Positions 33,560 through 45,352 of a stretch of DNA of 64,000 nucleotides are shown piece after piece; position 1 is the stretch's first letter; every line of letters begins with the position of its first letter. The notes under the pieces are model-generated. The model was not told the origin of the DNA and searched no databases. It saw only the letters and a list, made by a program, of their open reading frames with translations. The translations under genes were made by a program, and so were the position numbers. Source of the DNA: Tragulus kanchil (taxonomy: Eukaryota > Chordata > Mammalia > Artiodactyla > Tragulidae). The stretch covers positions 19,609,471 through 19,673,470 of the forward strand of contig JAIOJX010000027.1 in assembly GCA_022376925.1 (NCBI GenBank), in the 5' to 3' direction.

Positions 33560-33880
33560 CCATTTGACCCTCCTCACTGACTTCCCACCTGGTGTCTTCC
33601 TTGCTGATACTGTTTATCTTGGGTTAATCTACTGACATGGACTTATATTCTTCATAGAAGTCCTTTAAAGGCCCCAGGTAGCAGCTTCCATTGATCCCAT
33701 ATGGCTTCTCCACTGGACACCTGTATTGTCCAGGAGTCAGTAAGGAATCCAATCATATTTCCTTCCTGAACTTTCTGCCAGTTGGTTTTACAGGTGGAGC
33801 CTCCATTACCTATAACACCGTGGGCTAAGAGAAGGCATTTCTGTGTAGACACACTTTCAACTGCATTGAATCTGTCAGCT
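33560..33880 (-). other. Unrecognised minus-strand open stretch
   Basis: One minus frame is open from about 33889 to 33652, with wording such as CLLLAHGVIGNGG and TIQVSSGEAIWDQWKLLPG. A second, overlapping minus frame carries CPVEKPYGINGSCYLGP. Neither has a clear start. It lies just below the longer frame at 34229-34588 and could be part of the same old pseudogene, but I do not recognise the family. It is identical in the second copy (34886-35120). The chance of a random open stretch this long is not small. Confidence 0.25.
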
Positions 33881-34039
33881 ACGGCAGTTTTTCAAAGGGA
33901 AGAGCAGCCTTGGACGAGACTTGGGTGAGTCCTGGATGAGTCTTAACCGTGTTCAAATCCTCACATCACAAATAACACACACTCATCACCTGTTGTGCTC
34001 AAAGCAAAATTTTGCTTATATATTTTTTCCAGGGAGGTA

Positions 34040-34150
34040 TATGGGCTTAGTCACTCCAAGGCATGTGGGGTCTTTCTGGCTCAGGGATGGAATCTGTGTC
34101 TCCTTCATTGGCAGGTAGACTCTTAACCACTCGGGTATCAGGGAAGCCCC
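34040..34150 (-). mobile_element. tRNA-derived SINE fragment (antisense)
   Basis: It reads ggcatgtggggtctttctgg, ctcagggatggaatctgtgt, ggcaggtagactcttaacca and ends in atcagggaagccccc, a short complemented tRNA-derived SINE. The duplicate is at 35274-35384. Confidence 0.7.
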
Positions 34151-34228
34151 CACTCTTGGTTTTTAAAGGTGCATGAATTGTCTCATCAGAGTCTCCTTCC
34201 TCCACACCAGTGTTTTGGGGATGATCCA

Positions 34229-34588
34229 TCACTTATTTCCACACTGAAACTGGACTGACAACAGCTGAGGACCTCTGCCAAAGGGTGTGTCATAGCCACA
34301 GACAGTAAGAGTCCATACAGGAATCCTGTTCTCAAACTTAGGGACCCAGAGGTGCCACCAGAATTTGCCTGTGGGCCAGGACCAATCATAACCGAGCTCC
34401 CGGTGGGAAGTGTAGGGTCTCCTACAGACCACTCTCTCAGTCAGTTTCTTGCAGAAAGACACTGTGGGTATCAACAAAGGTACCAGGAGATGCTCTTCAG
34501 TCATGAGCCTGAATCTGCCATCACACTGGGACAACACTTCCATTAATCCACTCACAATAACAAGACAGAGAACTGAGGATTCCATCAT
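34229..34588 (-). other. Unrecognised minus-strand open frame, 119 codons
   Basis: The frame begins with ATG-ATG at 34588 and stops at 34229. Its N-terminus (about residues 3-17) is hydrophobic (SSVLCLVIVSGLMEVL), so a short signal-peptide-like segment is conceivable. The rest has six cysteines and a tryptophan-rich patch (TGKFWWHLWVPKFE). I do not recognise the product and see no promoter or splice signals. The second copy at 35463-35822 has the same frame. Identity there is due to duplication, not conservation. It could be an old pseudogene or chance. Confidence 0.3.
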
Positions 34589-35273
34589 CCGACTCAATGG
34601 AGGTGAATCTGAGCAAACTCAGGAAACAGTGGAGAACAGAGGAGCCTGGCATGCTGCAGTCTGTGAGGCTGCAAAGAGTCAGACAGGACTTAGTGACTCA
34701 AAAACAGGAACAGCATTCTTGCTCCAGAACCCTGTAGCCCTGGCTGTAGATATTAGGACCTCCTGCATCTGCAGGTCACAAGGTGGCAGTTAACCATTTG
34801 ACCCTCCTCACTGACTTCCCACCTGGTGTCTTCCTTGCTGATACTGTTTATCTTGGGTTAATCTACTGACATGGACTTATATTCTTCATAGAAGTCCTTT
34901 AAAGGCCCCAGGTAGCAGCTTCCATTGATCCCATATGGCTTCTCCACTGGACACCTGTATTGTCCAGGAGTCAGTAAGGAATCCAATCATATTTCCTTCC
35001 TGAACTTTCTGCCAGTTGGTTTTACAGGTGGAGCCTCCATTACCTATAACACCGTGGGCTAAGAGAAGGCATTTCTGTGTAGACACACTTTCAACTGCAT
35101 TGAATCTGTCAGCTACGGCAGTTTTTCAAAGGGAAGAGCAGCCTTGGACGAGACTTGGGTGAGTCCTGGATGAGTCTTAACCGTGTTCAAATCCTCACAT
35201 CACAAATAACACACACTCATCACCTGTTGTGCTCAAAGCAAAATTTTGCTTATATATTTTTTCCAGGGAGGTA

Positions 35274-35384
35274 TATGGGCTTAGTCACTCCAAGGCATGT
35301 GGGGTCTTTCTGGCTCAGGGATGGAATCTGTGTCTCCTTCATTGGCAGGTAGACTCTTAACCACTCGGGTATCAGGGAAGCCCC
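35274..35384 (-). mobile_element. tRNA-derived SINE fragment (antisense), duplicate copy
   Basis: This is the duplication 9 copy of 34040-34150. Confidence 0.7.
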
Positions 35385-35859
35385 CACTCTTGGTTTTTAA
35401 AGGTGCATGAATTGTCTCATCAGAGTCTCCTTCCTCCACACCAGTGTTTTGGGGATGATCCATCACTTATTTCCACACTGAAACTGGACTGACAACAGCT
35501 GAGGACCTCTGCCAAAGGGTGTGTCATAGCCACAGACAGTAAGAGTCCATACAGGAATCCTGTTCTCAAACTTAGGGACCCAGAGGTGCCACCAGAATTT
35601 GCCTGTGGGCCAGGACCAATCATAACCGAGCTCCCGGTGGGAAGTGTAGGGTCTCCTACAGACCACTCTCTCAGTCAGTTTCTTGCAGAAAGACACTGTG
35701 GGTATCAACAAAGGTACCAGGAGATGCTCTTCAGTCATGAGCCTGAATCTGCCATCACACTGGGACAACACTTCCATTAATCCACTCACAATAACAAGGC
35801 AGAGAACTGAGGATTCCATCATCTAGGCCACAACCCAGTTTGAAGCAGTTGCTTTAAAC

Positions 35860-36188
35860 CAACATCCTCGGGCTTCCCTAGTGGTCCAGTGGGTAAGGAC
35901 ACCGCCTTGCAGTGCAAGGGGCGCTGGTTCGATCCCTTGCCTGGGAAGATCCCACGTGCCACAGAGCGGCTGGGCCAATGTGTCCAATTACTGAGCCGGA
36001 GCTCTGGAGCACATGTGCCCAGAGCTGGTGCTCTGCGACAACAGAGGCCGCTGCAACGGGAGGCCCACAAGGGCCAAAAAAGAACAAAGATGGATGAAAA
36101 ATAGATAAATGAAAGACCAATAGAAGTGGCCCACCTGCCCGCCTCCCTTCCTCACCCGCACCCCCCACCAAAAAAAATCAACATCCTC
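35860..36188 (+). mobile_element. CHR-2-type SINE with target-site duplication
   Basis: The sense element at 35870-36178 starts with ggcttccctagtggtccagt. It has ctggttcgatcccttgcctg, tgtccaattactgagccgga, ctctggagcacatgtgccca, agaggccgctgcaacgggag, and an A/T- and C-rich tail at 36080-36178. The flanks share caacatcctc (35860-35869 and 36179-36188). Confidence 0.9.
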
Positions 36189-36670
36189 TTCCAATAAGGG
36201 TGTTTGTTACTGACATGCTACTGTTTCTATGTACTTTTACTTGACATCCCACCTTCACAAAAGTACACGGAGACCAAAAATGTCACCATCACAGAGTTCT
36301 AGGATAGCTGGAAGACAAGGAAGGCCTTGACTTGATTTGGTGTGCTACATCACCTTCATGGATGAGAGGCACAGGACAAGCTGCAGAAGGAAATCAATCA
36401 GAGCGTGAAGGGAGGACCTCTGCCTTCCAGGTCCTTCCCAGTGAGTGGACTCAGAGATTGGCTTTGCTGTTGAGCTTAGAGGAAATCACCGCTACCCTGG
36501 CAGAGAGACATGAAATAGTAACTCTGAATAGAACCATTTTTTAAAAATAATCTGCAATTTTTTTTATAATTTCAAAATCCAAGTTATCTGATTTGGGGAG
36601 ATTTTGATAATTTCTACACGAGGAAAATTTCTATATTGATGCGAAAGGAAGACCAGTACTCCAGAGTGGT
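36189..36670. other. Apparently unique non-coding sequence
   Basis: No repeat or exon was recognised. Confidence 0.4.
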
Positions 36671-36872
36671 GGCTTAGTTGCTCAGTCCTGTCTGACTCTT
36701 GTGACCCCATGGACTGCAGCCCCCAGGCTCCTCTGTCCATGGGATCTCTCAGGCAAGATTTCTGCAGTGAGTTGCCATTTCCTTCTCCATGGGATCTTCC
36801 TGACACAGGGATCAAACTTGAGACTCCTGCCTTTGCAGGTGGATTATTTACTAGTGAGCCACCTGAGAAGCC
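36671..36872 (-). mobile_element. Bov-tA SINE (antisense)
   Basis: It reads ggcttagttgctcagtcctg, ctcttgtgaccccatggact, gttgccatttccttctccat and ends near 36872 with ccacctgagaagcc. A complete, moderately diverged element. Confidence 0.88.
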
Positions 36873-37555
36873 AATTTACCCTGAGATCTCTGTACAACCT
36901 ATTTCTGACCATACCACTACCCTTCTCAACCCTCCAGTGGCTTTCCACTGTCTAGGTATAAGGTGTAAATTCTCTATTATGTTCTGGAAGATATTTCACG
37001 AACTGGATTCTATTGGCCAGGCTGATCTCTTCCTCTGCCATCTCCTGCATATTCACTTCAAGCATAAAACACACACTCTGCCTCCACCACCTGGCAGCAG
37101 TCCTCAGGTGCTTGGCTTTGCCTCAAGTGTCCCTAACCCATGCATGGACCTGTTGTGTGACAAGTTGACCCTAAGTATCAAAGACCTAGCTCAGGCATTT
37201 TCCAACCTGTCTGGAGACATGTAGGCAAACCCCCATCCAAGCTCATCTCCAACTGCAGTGTTCCCCAACATTTTTGGTACCAGGGACAGGTAGGAAGACA
37301 ATTTTTCCATGGCCCAGGATGTGGAGGTATTCAAGATGGTTCCACTGCATTGCATGCCTTGTGCAGTTTATCTCTGTTACTATTATATCAGTTCCTCCTC
37401 TGGTCATCAGGCATTGGATCCCAGAGGCTGAGGGCCCTCCATTATTGGATTTTTTTGAACTACTATGATACTGTTTTCACACATATGCTGTCTTCTCTTG
37501 TGCTATGGGGTCTTGTGCTATGGAAGTTGTGTCTTCTTCACTTTCACACTCTTTG
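36873..37555. other. Apparently unique non-coding sequence with one open frame
   Basis: The plus-strand frame 36709-37224 (171 codons) starts inside the SINE at 36671-36872 and shows no family motif, so it is taken as chance. The rest has no recognisable feature. Confidence 0.4.
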
Positions 37556-37745
37556 CTGTTGTTGTTGTTGTTGTTCAATCACAAGGTTGTATCCGACTCC
37601 TTGTGACCCCATGGGCTGAAGCGTGCCAGTTCTTGACTATGTCCTGGAATTTGCTCAAACTCATGTGCATTGAGTCGGCGATGCTATCTAACCATCTCAT
37701 CCTCTGCCTCCCTCTTCTTTTGCTTCAACCTTCCCCAGCATCAGG
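37556..37745 (-). mobile_element. BovB LINE 3' end (antisense)
   Basis: A GTT-run (37556-37577) leads into ctccttgtgaccccatgggc, gcattgagtcggcgatgcta and ctaaccatctcatcctctgc, the antisense BovB terminus. It ends near 37745. The last part recurs at 38851-38895. Confidence 0.85.
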
Positions 37746-38201
37746 TTCCTCACACAGGACCTAGTGTGCTAGTTGCTAAGTCACATCTTACTCTCTGCAA
37801 TGCCAGTTACCATCAAACCAATGCCGGTTAACTCTCTGTAACCGACCAAGCCCAGCACTTTAAACATCTTCTCCTTGTTGAATTTATAGGCCCAGAACTG
37901 TCCATCAATCTATGGGAGTACATTTTTTGTGGTGAGTTTTAATCAACTCTAATCCTCTGGAATGTCTTGTTGACATATTGGCTTCTGACAAGGAGCCATT
38001 ATTGAAAGTTGAAAAGATGATAACTCCCAGAAGAGCATCTGCTAGAGGCTGAGAATGTACCGAGTGCTCCAGTAATCACTACAGAATGTGATAAAGGGGG
38101 CCACACCCAAGCCCCAAGGGCCCGTCTCCAGTACACAGCATCTGGCTTTTTAGGGAACCTCTGCAAATGCTGGCAGCAGAGCAAGGACCACTTGAGACTG
38201 C
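37746..38201. other. Apparently unique non-coding sequence (also at 38896-39349)
   Basis: No repeat or exon was recognised. The stretch recurs in duplication 10. Confidence 0.4.
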
Positions 38202-38411
38202 CCAGTTGCTCAGTCGTGTCCAACTCTTGTGACCCCATAGACTGTGGCTTACCAAGTTCCTCTTCCCATGGGATTTTCCAGGCAAGAATACTAGAGTCTG
38301 TTGCCATCCTCTTCTACAGGGGATTTTCCTGACCCAGGGATCGAACCCCAATCTCTTGCATCTCCTGCATTGGCAAGTGGATTCTTTATCACTAGCGCCC
38401 TCTGGGAAGCC
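38202..38411 (-). mobile_element. Bov-tA SINE (antisense)
   Basis: It reads cccagttgctcagtcgtgtc, cttgtgaccccatagactgt, cttcccatgggattttccag, gggatcgaaccccaatctct and ends at tctgggaagcccc. The duplicate is at 39350-39559. Confidence 0.9.
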
Positions 38412-38754
38412 CCTAGATTGTCCTATCAAAGCCTAAATCCAAGTTCCAATAGGACCTAGAAGAACCTCTCATGTATTGTTTGCCTACCAGGATAGAACTT
38501 CAATGCTTTAAAGGCAGACAATACAATCCAGGCTCCTTACAGTTTACTATCTCTAATATTCACCAGACAATTACGAAAATAATAAACCTGCAAAATAGAA
38601 AAAAAAAAAAAAATGTGACCCAAAATTAGGAAAAAGAAAATAGAAGTAGGCAATAAAAATAGATCTCAAGATGACCCAGATGTTGGAAATAGCAGACAAT
38701 GACTTTCAAAGAGGTATAAAATATTTGTTCAAGAACTTGAAAGAAAATATAATC
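38412..38754. other. Apparently unique non-coding sequence (also at 39560-39901)
   Basis: Nothing was recognised beyond an A-run at 38599-38613. Confidence 0.4.
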
Positions 38755-38850
38755 TTTTTTTTTTTCCTTGTCCAGGCTACATGGCACACAGGAGCTTAGC
38801 TATGAGACCAGGGATCCAACCAGTGCTCCCTGCAGTGCAAGTGCAGAGAT
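38755..38850 (-). mobile_element. tRNA-derived SINE (antisense), cut at the junction
   Basis: It reads ttccttgtccaggctacatg, cacacaggagcttagctatg, gaccagggatccaaccagtg, and is cut off at 38850 by the duplication 10 join. The complete version at 39902-40024 continues into tcttaaccaccagagaacga. Confidence 0.7.
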
Positions 38851-39349
38851 CCTCTGCCTCCCTCTTCTTTTGCTTCAACCTTCCCCAGCATCAGGTTCCT
38901 CACACAGGACCTAGTGTGCTAGTTGCTAAGTCACATCTTACTCTGCAATGCCAGTTACCATCAAACCAATGCCGGTTAACTCTCTGTAACCGACCAAGCC
39001 CAGCACTTTAAACATCTTCTCCTTGTTGAATTTATAGGCCCAGAACTGTCCATCAATCTATGGGAGTACATTTTTTGTGGTGAGTTTTAATCAACTCTAA
39101 TCCTCTGGAATGTCTTGTTGACATATTGGCTTCTGACAAGGAGCCATTATTGAAAGTTGAAAAGATGATAACTCCCAGAAGAGCATCTGCTAGAGGCTGA
39201 GAATGTACCGAGTGCTCCAGTAATCACTACAGAATGTGATAAAGGGGGCCACACCCAAGCCCCAAGGGCCCGTCTCCAGTACACAGCATCTGGCTTTTTA
39301 GGGAACCTCTGCAAATGCTGGCAGCAGAGCAAGGACCACTTGAGACTGC

Positions 39350-39559
39350 CCAGTTGCTCAGTCGTGTCCAACTCTTGTGACCCCATAGACTGTGGCTTAC
39401 CAAGTTCCTCTTCCCATGGGATTTTCCAGGCAAGAATACTAGAGTCTGTTGCCATCCTCTTCTACAGGGGATTTTCCTGACCCAGGGATCGAACCCCAAT
39501 CTCTTGCATCTCCTGCATTGGCAAGTGGATTCTTTATCACTAGCGCCCTCTGGGAAGCC
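39350..39559 (-). mobile_element. Bov-tA SINE (antisense), duplicate copy
   Basis: This is the duplication 10 copy of 38202-38411. Confidence 0.9.
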
Positions 39560-39901
39560 CCTAGATTGTCCTATCAAAGCCTAAATCCAAGTTCCAATAG
39601 GACCTAGAAGAACCTCTCATGTATTGTTTGCCTACCAGGATAGAACTTCAATGCTTTAAAGGCAGACAATACAATCCAGGCTCCTTACAGTTTACTATCT
39701 CTAATATTCACCAGACAATTACGAAAATAATAAACCTGCAAAATAGAAAAAAAAAAAAAAATGTGACCCAAAATTAGGAAAAAGAAAATAGAAGTAGGCA
39801 ATAAAAATAGATCTCAAGATGACCCAGATGTTGGAAATAGCAGACAATGACTTTCAAAGAGGTATAAAATATTTGTTCAAGAACTTGAAAGAAAATATAA
39901 T

Positions 39902-40024
39902 CTTTTTTTTTTTCCTTGTCCAGGCTACATGGCACACAGGAGCTTAGCTATGAGACCAGGGATCCAACCAGTGCTCCCTGCAGTGCAAGTGCAGAGTCTT
40001 AACCACCAGAGAACGAGGGAAGAC
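39902..40024 (-). mobile_element. tRNA-derived SINE (antisense)
   Basis: This is the complete form of the element truncated at 38755-38850. It ends with the complemented head near 40024 and is diverged. Confidence 0.7.
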
Positions 40025-40504
40025 ACAGCAAAACATAGCAAAAGGCCATACAGAGTGTCAGTCAAAAGAAAAAGAACAAATTGAGAATTCTAGAATATTT
40101 TTTTAATGCAGAAATACAACAGAAGATTGAAATTCAAAATTCCAAAATACATCTGTGGCAGCATCTCCCTGCCACCAACACCCACCCAACATATTCCTTT
40201 TTAAGTTTCCGTCTTCTTTCCTAGACTAAAAGCTCACCAAGAGTTCAAGCACTGAGTAAATATTTACTGATGACGCAGTAAACACATCAGGCATGGGAGA
40301 TACACCTAGGAACCAGTTTCACCAGATGCTTACAGACAAGTGGAGGGAAATGACAAGCAAGCAGACAAGTATAAAATGCTTCTTTTTAACACGCTGTCTA
40401 GGTTTGTTATAGCTTTCCTTTCAAGGAGCAAACAAATAGCTGCAGTCACCACCCACAGTGCGTGGAGTCCAAGAAAATAATATCTGTCACTGTTTCCACA
40501 TTTT
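40025..40504. other. Apparently unique non-coding sequence
   Basis: No repeat or gene was recognised. Confidence 0.4.
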
Positions 40505-40705
40505 AAAAATCAAGAGACATCACTTTGCTGACAAAGGTCCATAAAGTCAAAGCTATAGTTTTTCTAGTTTATAGTTTTCACATGTACAGATGTGAGAGTT
40601 GGACCATTAAGAAGGTGCCGCGCTGAAGACTTGATGCTTCCAAATTGGGGTGCTTGAGAAGACTCTTGAGAGTCCCTTGGACAGCAAGAACATCAAACCA
40701 AGAAA
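40505..40705 (+). mobile_element. BovB LINE 3' fragment (sense)
   Basis: It reads aagagacatcactttgctga, gtcaaagctatagtttttct, ggtgcttgagaagactcttg, agagtcccttggacagcaag and stops at about 40705. A truncated, diverged copy. Confidence 0.85.
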
Positions 40706-41301
40706 TCAACTTAGGGACTGAATCACAAGAATAATAAGCCTCTTATAGATCTGTTCGATCCTGGATAGATAAGTTGATGAGAATGAATCAATGAACATAT
40801 TTCCCCAGTTTGGCAGTTTCAATTTCTAAATCAAGTCCAATCCCAGACAGAATGATCTTGAGGCACTCTATGCAGTGGCAGCTGGCAAAGAAGAAAATAA
40901 AATGTCAAGCAGGAACGAAAACCCCTTAATAGGATTTGCCCTGAAAACCTGGCATTTCATAAAGCAACAAAGTAAAGCATTCCATTCTCTGTTCAAGTGG
41001 AGCACAGACAGTATCTCTCCAATACATCACAGGAGCCATCATGTCTTTGTTGTTCTTGAGCCTTAATTTAATTGTAAAGAAATGTGGTATCACGTTTTGT
41101 TCCATGAAGAGGAAAATAATCCATGTCTTATGCCAGCCAATAAAAACAACTCCATATGAGGTCTTAATTTCTGATTATCTTTGTTTCCCCTAATTCTAGG
41201 TTTTTGCCTTTACTTTGTGACGTATTTGGCATTAAATCAAACTCGAGTCTTAAAGCAAGTCTTAAACAGTACTGCTACTGCTCTTTGTGTCAGTGTTGGT
41301 G
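40706..41301. other. Apparently unique non-coding sequence
   Basis: No repeat or exon was recognised. Confidence 0.4.
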
Positions 41302-41483
41302 ACACTAAGTCATGTCTGACTCTTTGGGATCCATCAGATTCCTCAGTCCATGAAATTTCCCAGGAAAGAATCCTGGGGTGGGTTACGATTTTCTCCTCCA
41401 AGGGGTCTTCCTGACCCAGGGATTGAACCCTTGTCTCCTGCATTAGCAAGCAGATTCTTTATCAATGAGCCACCAGGGAAGAC
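41302..41483 (-). mobile_element. Bov-tA SINE (antisense)
   Basis: It reads gacactaagtcatgtctgac, tctttgggatccatcagatt, gggttacgattttctcctcc, gggattgaacccttgtctcc and ends at ccaccagggaagac. The second half is repeated at 42465-42572 by duplication 11. Confidence 0.85.
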
Positions 41484-43553
41484 ACTTGTGTTAGTGCAGG
41501 TATCTAGAAAAAAGATGAAAGAACGCTGATTCCCCATGATAGGCTCCAGCAATGACCAGGTAGCAAGAATTCCACGTCACCGCCTATAACACAACCTAGA
41601 CAACCAATGTCATATGTCTTCTAAGAGACAGACAAAGGCAATCAAATAACATGGAACTTGGAGTCTACTCATCAGAACACATAATCTTGAGTATTTCAGG
41701 AAGGGTCAACTGACTGACTTTAAGACACCAATGAGACTTTGTCCTCTCTCAGCAGAATTGTCCACCCTTTATCTCAAAGAAAGCATTCTGCAGGCCCCTA
41801 TGTGGTACAGGGATCTGTAGGACAAGTACTGTCCTCATTCTCTTACCCACACACCCGTCCACAGCCCTTAGTCATTCAACTATTCACCTCTCCAATACGT
41901 GACTCAAAGGCGATGAAGACTGATCATTCCTACTCAATCATAGTAATTTTTTTTCTCCTTGAGAGTGACTGGTTTGAGAAAGGTCACGTGACCCCATTCA
42001 TATCAATGGGATGGAAAAGAAGTCTGGAAAGGGAAGGGTTTCAAGAAAAGATGTACTTGTCACCATTCGGCAAAGGTGCCCCCTTTCTGCAGCCTGCCCA
42101 TGTGTCTGCTGTGACCTCTGACCTTGTCACAGGCATTGTCAGATGCAACAAAGAGAAGCAGCTCAGGATGATGAAGCCGTCAGAGGAACCCGAACCCTTA
42201 AAGCCCATCCTGGGCAGAAGAGTTCATCAAGCCTGCCTTCCTCCATCACAGCGCATTTTATTATAAGACTTCATAAAGTCTTTTTATTAAGATACTTGTT
42301 CGTGATCTTCTGCTCTCCTGAAACGAAAGGGACCCTGATTCCAGTTTCACTTTTGTCCATTTCCAGGGCAATCGTTGATTCAGGACAGCAGGATATTGAG
42401 ATGAAGAGGAGAGGCACCAGGGAATAACAGGTGCAAAAGGGCACGGGTTCGCCATGTTTCCCTTGGGTGGGTTACGATTTTCTCCTCCAAGGGGTCTTCC
42501 TGACCCAGGGATTGAACCCTTGTCTCCTGCATTAGCAAGCAGATTCTTTATCAATGAGCCACCAGGGAAGACACTTGTGTTAGTGCAGGTATCTAGAAAA
42601 AAGATGAAAGAACGCTGATTCCCCATGATAGGCTCCAGCAATGACCAGGTAGCAAGAATTCCACGTCACCGCCTATAACACAACCTAGACAACCAATGTC
42701 ATATGTCTTCTAAGAGACAGACAAAGGCAATCAAATAACATGGAACTTGGAGTCTACTCATCAGAACACATAATCTTGAGTATTTCAGGAAGGGTCAACT
42801 GACTGACTTTAAGACACCAATGAGACTTTGTCCTCTCTCAGCAGAATTGTCCACCCTTTATCTCAAAGAAAGCATTCTGCAGGCCCCTATGTGGTACAGG
42901 GATCTGTAGGACAAGTACTGTCCTCATTCTCTTACCCACACACCCGTCCACAGCCCTTAGTCATTCAACTATTCACCTCTCCAATACGTGACTCAAAGGC
43001 GATGAAGACTGATCATTCCTACTCAATCATAGTAATTTTTTTTCTCCTTGAGAGTGACTGGTTTGAGAAAGGTCACGTGACCCCATTCATATCAATGGGA
43101 TGGAAAAGAAGTCTGGAAAGGGAAGGGTTTCAAGAAAAGATGTACTTGTCACCATTCGGCAAAGGTGCCCCCTTTCTGCAGCCTGCCCATGTGTCTGCTG
43201 TGACCTCTGACCTTGTCACAGGCATTGTCAGATGCAACAAAGAGAAGCAGCTCAGGATGATGAAGCCGTCAGAGGAACCCGAACCCTTAAAGCCCATCCT
43301 GGGCAGAAGAGTTCATCAAGCCTGCCTTCCTCCATCACAGCGCATTTTATTATAAGACTTCATAAAGTCTTTTTATTAAGATACTTGTTCGTGATCTTCT
43401 GCTCTCCTGAAACGAAAGGGACCCTGATTCCAGTTTCACTTTTGTCCATTTCCAGGGCAATCGTTGATTCAGGACAGCAGGATATTGAGATGAAGAGGAG
43501 AGGCACCAGGGAATAACAGGTGCAGGGAAAGGACACGGGTTGCCATGTGAATT
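41376..43553. repeat. Tandem direct duplication 11 (offset 1089)
   Basis: Copy A is 41376-42464 and copy B starts at 42465. The last 29 bases of copy A (42436-42464) are a garbled version of 43525-43553 (aaagggcacgggttcgccat against gggaaaggacacgggttgcc). The unit starts inside the Bov-tA element. Confidence 0.95.
41484..42464. other. Unique non-coding sequence (also at 42573-43553)
   Basis: Nothing was recognised beyond the duplication. A frame open at 41739-42266 (175 codons) begins at a non-ATG codon and repeats in the copy at 42828-43355. It has no motif I can name. Confidence 0.4.
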
Positions 43554-43922
43554 GAAATCCAGGTGTGATATCACCTTGGAAATATTTTGTTTATTTGGGG
43601 ATTTTCCAGCAAGTTAACATGCCCCAATTTGCATCATAACCCACAGGCTGTTAGGAAAGAACATGCTTTAATACTAAAACCATTTTTTAACTTTTTTTTT
43701 TTTTTTTTCCAAATCAGTGGGCAAGGAGCTGGTTCAAACTACTGGAGCATCCAGGTGTCACTTTCATCCCCAAGAAGCCAAACTCCAGTTCAAAAATAAG
43801 CCTAATATTTGAGAAATAACTGCTTAAACTGCTTTGCTGGCCTTAATATATAATAATGGTATTTCTAAAATCAAGATCCCCCATCCTCAACAAATATAAA
43901 GTAAGCAATAAAATTAGTTGCG
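43554..43922. other. Unique non-coding sequence with a T-run
   Basis: There is a T-run at 43694-43710. No repeat family was recognised. Confidence 0.4.
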
Positions 43923-44165
43923 GGGCTTCCCTGGTGGTCCAGTGGGTAACGAGACCACCTTGCAGTGCAAGGGGTACCGGTTCGATCCCTGGTCCAGGAA
44001 GATCTCACATGCCATGGAGCGGCTAGACCAGTGTGTCCAATTACGAGCCAGCGCCATGGAGTGCATGTGCCCAGAACCGGTGCTCTGCAGTGAGAGAGGC
44101 CACTGCAATGGGAGGCCCACACAGGCCAAAGAATAAAAAAGACGGATGAAAATGAATATAAATAA
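43923..44165 (+). mobile_element. CHR-2-type SINE
   Basis: It starts with ggcttccctggtggtccagt and has accggttcgatccctggtcc, gtgtccaattacgagccagc, catgtgcccagaaccggtgc, tctgcagtgagagaggccac and an A-rich end near 44160. Duplicates lie at 45027-45270, and a fragment at 46263-46350. Confidence 0.9.
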
Positions 44166-44248
44166 AGGAGGCATTATGGGGAAAAGAAAAACATAATAGT
44201 TGTGAACCAAGTAAGAGAAGGACAGACCGAAAGCTTATTCTATTGTTT

Positions 44249-44308
44249 TCCAGTCTCTAAGTTGTATCCAACTCTTTGTGACCCCATGGGCTGCAACTCA
44301 CAAGCCCC
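44249..44308 (-). mobile_element. BovB LINE 3' fragment (antisense), cut at the junction
   Basis: It reads tccagtctctaagttgtatc and aactctttgtgaccccatgg, and is cut off at 44308 by the duplication 12 join. The intact form is at 45353-45800. Confidence 0.85.
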
Positions 44309-45026
44309 CTCTAACCTTGTCACAGGCATTGTCAGATGCAACAAAGAGAAGCAGCTCAGGATGATGAAGCCGTCAGAGGAACCCGAACCCTTAAAGCCCA
44401 TCCTGGGCAGAAGAGTTCATCAAGCCTGCCTTCCTCCATCACAGCGCATTTTATTATAAGACTTCATAAAGTCTTTTTATTAAGATACTTGTTCGTGATC
44501 TTCTGCTCTCCTGAAACGAAAGGGACCCTGATTCCAGTTTCACTTTTGTCCATTTCCAGGGCAATCGTTGATTCAGGACAGCAGGATATTGAGATGAAGA
44601 GGAGAGGCACCAGGGAATAACAGGTGCAGGGAAAGGACACGGGTTGCCATGTGAATTGAAATCCAGGTGTGATATCACCTTGGAAATATTTTGTTTATTT
44701 GGGGATTTTCCAGCAAGTTAACATGCCCCAATTTGCATCATAACCCACAGGCTGTTAGGAAAGAACATGCTTTAATACTAAAACCATTTTTTAACTTTTT
44801 TTTTTTTTTTTTCCAAATCAGTGGGCAAGGAGCTGGTTCAAACTACTGGAGCATCCAGGTGTCACTTTCATCCCCAAGAAGCCAAACTCCAGTTCAAAAA
44901 TAAGCCTAATATTTGAGAAATAACTGCTTAAACTGCTTTGCTGGCCTTAATATATAATAATGGTATTTCTAAAATCAAGATCCCCCATCCTCAACAAATA
45001 TAAAGTAAGCAATAAAATTAGTTGCG

Positions 45027-45270
45027 GGGCTTCCCTGGTGGTCCAGTGGGTAACGAGACCACCTTGCAGTGCAAGGGGTACCGGTTCGATCCCTGGTCCA
45101 GGAAGATCTCACATGCCATGGAGCGGCTAGACCAGTGTGTCCAATTACGAGCCAGCGCCATGGAGTGCATGTGCCCAGAACCGGTGCTCTGCAGTGAGAG
45201 AGGCCACTGCAATGGGAGGCCCACACAGGCCAAAGAATAAAAAAGACGGATGAAAATGAATATAAATAAA
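45027..45270 (+). mobile_element. CHR-2-type SINE, duplicate copy
   Basis: This is the duplication 12 copy of 43923-44165. Its second half is repeated again at 46263-46350 by duplication 13. Confidence 0.9.
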
Positions 45271-45352
45271 GGAGGCATTATGGGGAAAAGAAAAACATAA
45301 TAGTTGTGAACCAAGTAAGAGAAGGACAGACCGAAAGCTTATTCTATTGTTT

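Larger units (their letters stand above)
33355..35823. repeat. Tandem direct duplication 9 (offset 1234)
   Basis: Copy A is 33355-34589 and copy B is 34590-35823, abutting exactly. One base is missing early in copy B (ctccagg against ctcagg near 34620). The junction is inside the tail of the BovB end. This is the longest unit of the series. Confidence 0.95.
37701..39996. repeat. Tandem direct duplication 10 (offset 1148-1150)
   Basis: Copy A is 37701-38850 and copy B 38851-39996. One two-base deletion (ctctctgcaa near 37793 against ctctgcaa near 38941) is visible. The unit starts inside the BovB end and its first copy stops inside a SINE. Confidence 0.95.

Noticed and set aside
36709..37224. 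A 171-codon plus-strand frame
   Set aside because: It begins inside an antisense Bov-tA SINE and shows no family features.
41739..42266. A 175-codon plus-strand frame, also at 42828-43355
   Set aside because: There is no ATG at the frame start and no motif, and the second occurrence is the tandem copy. Not enough to call a gene.
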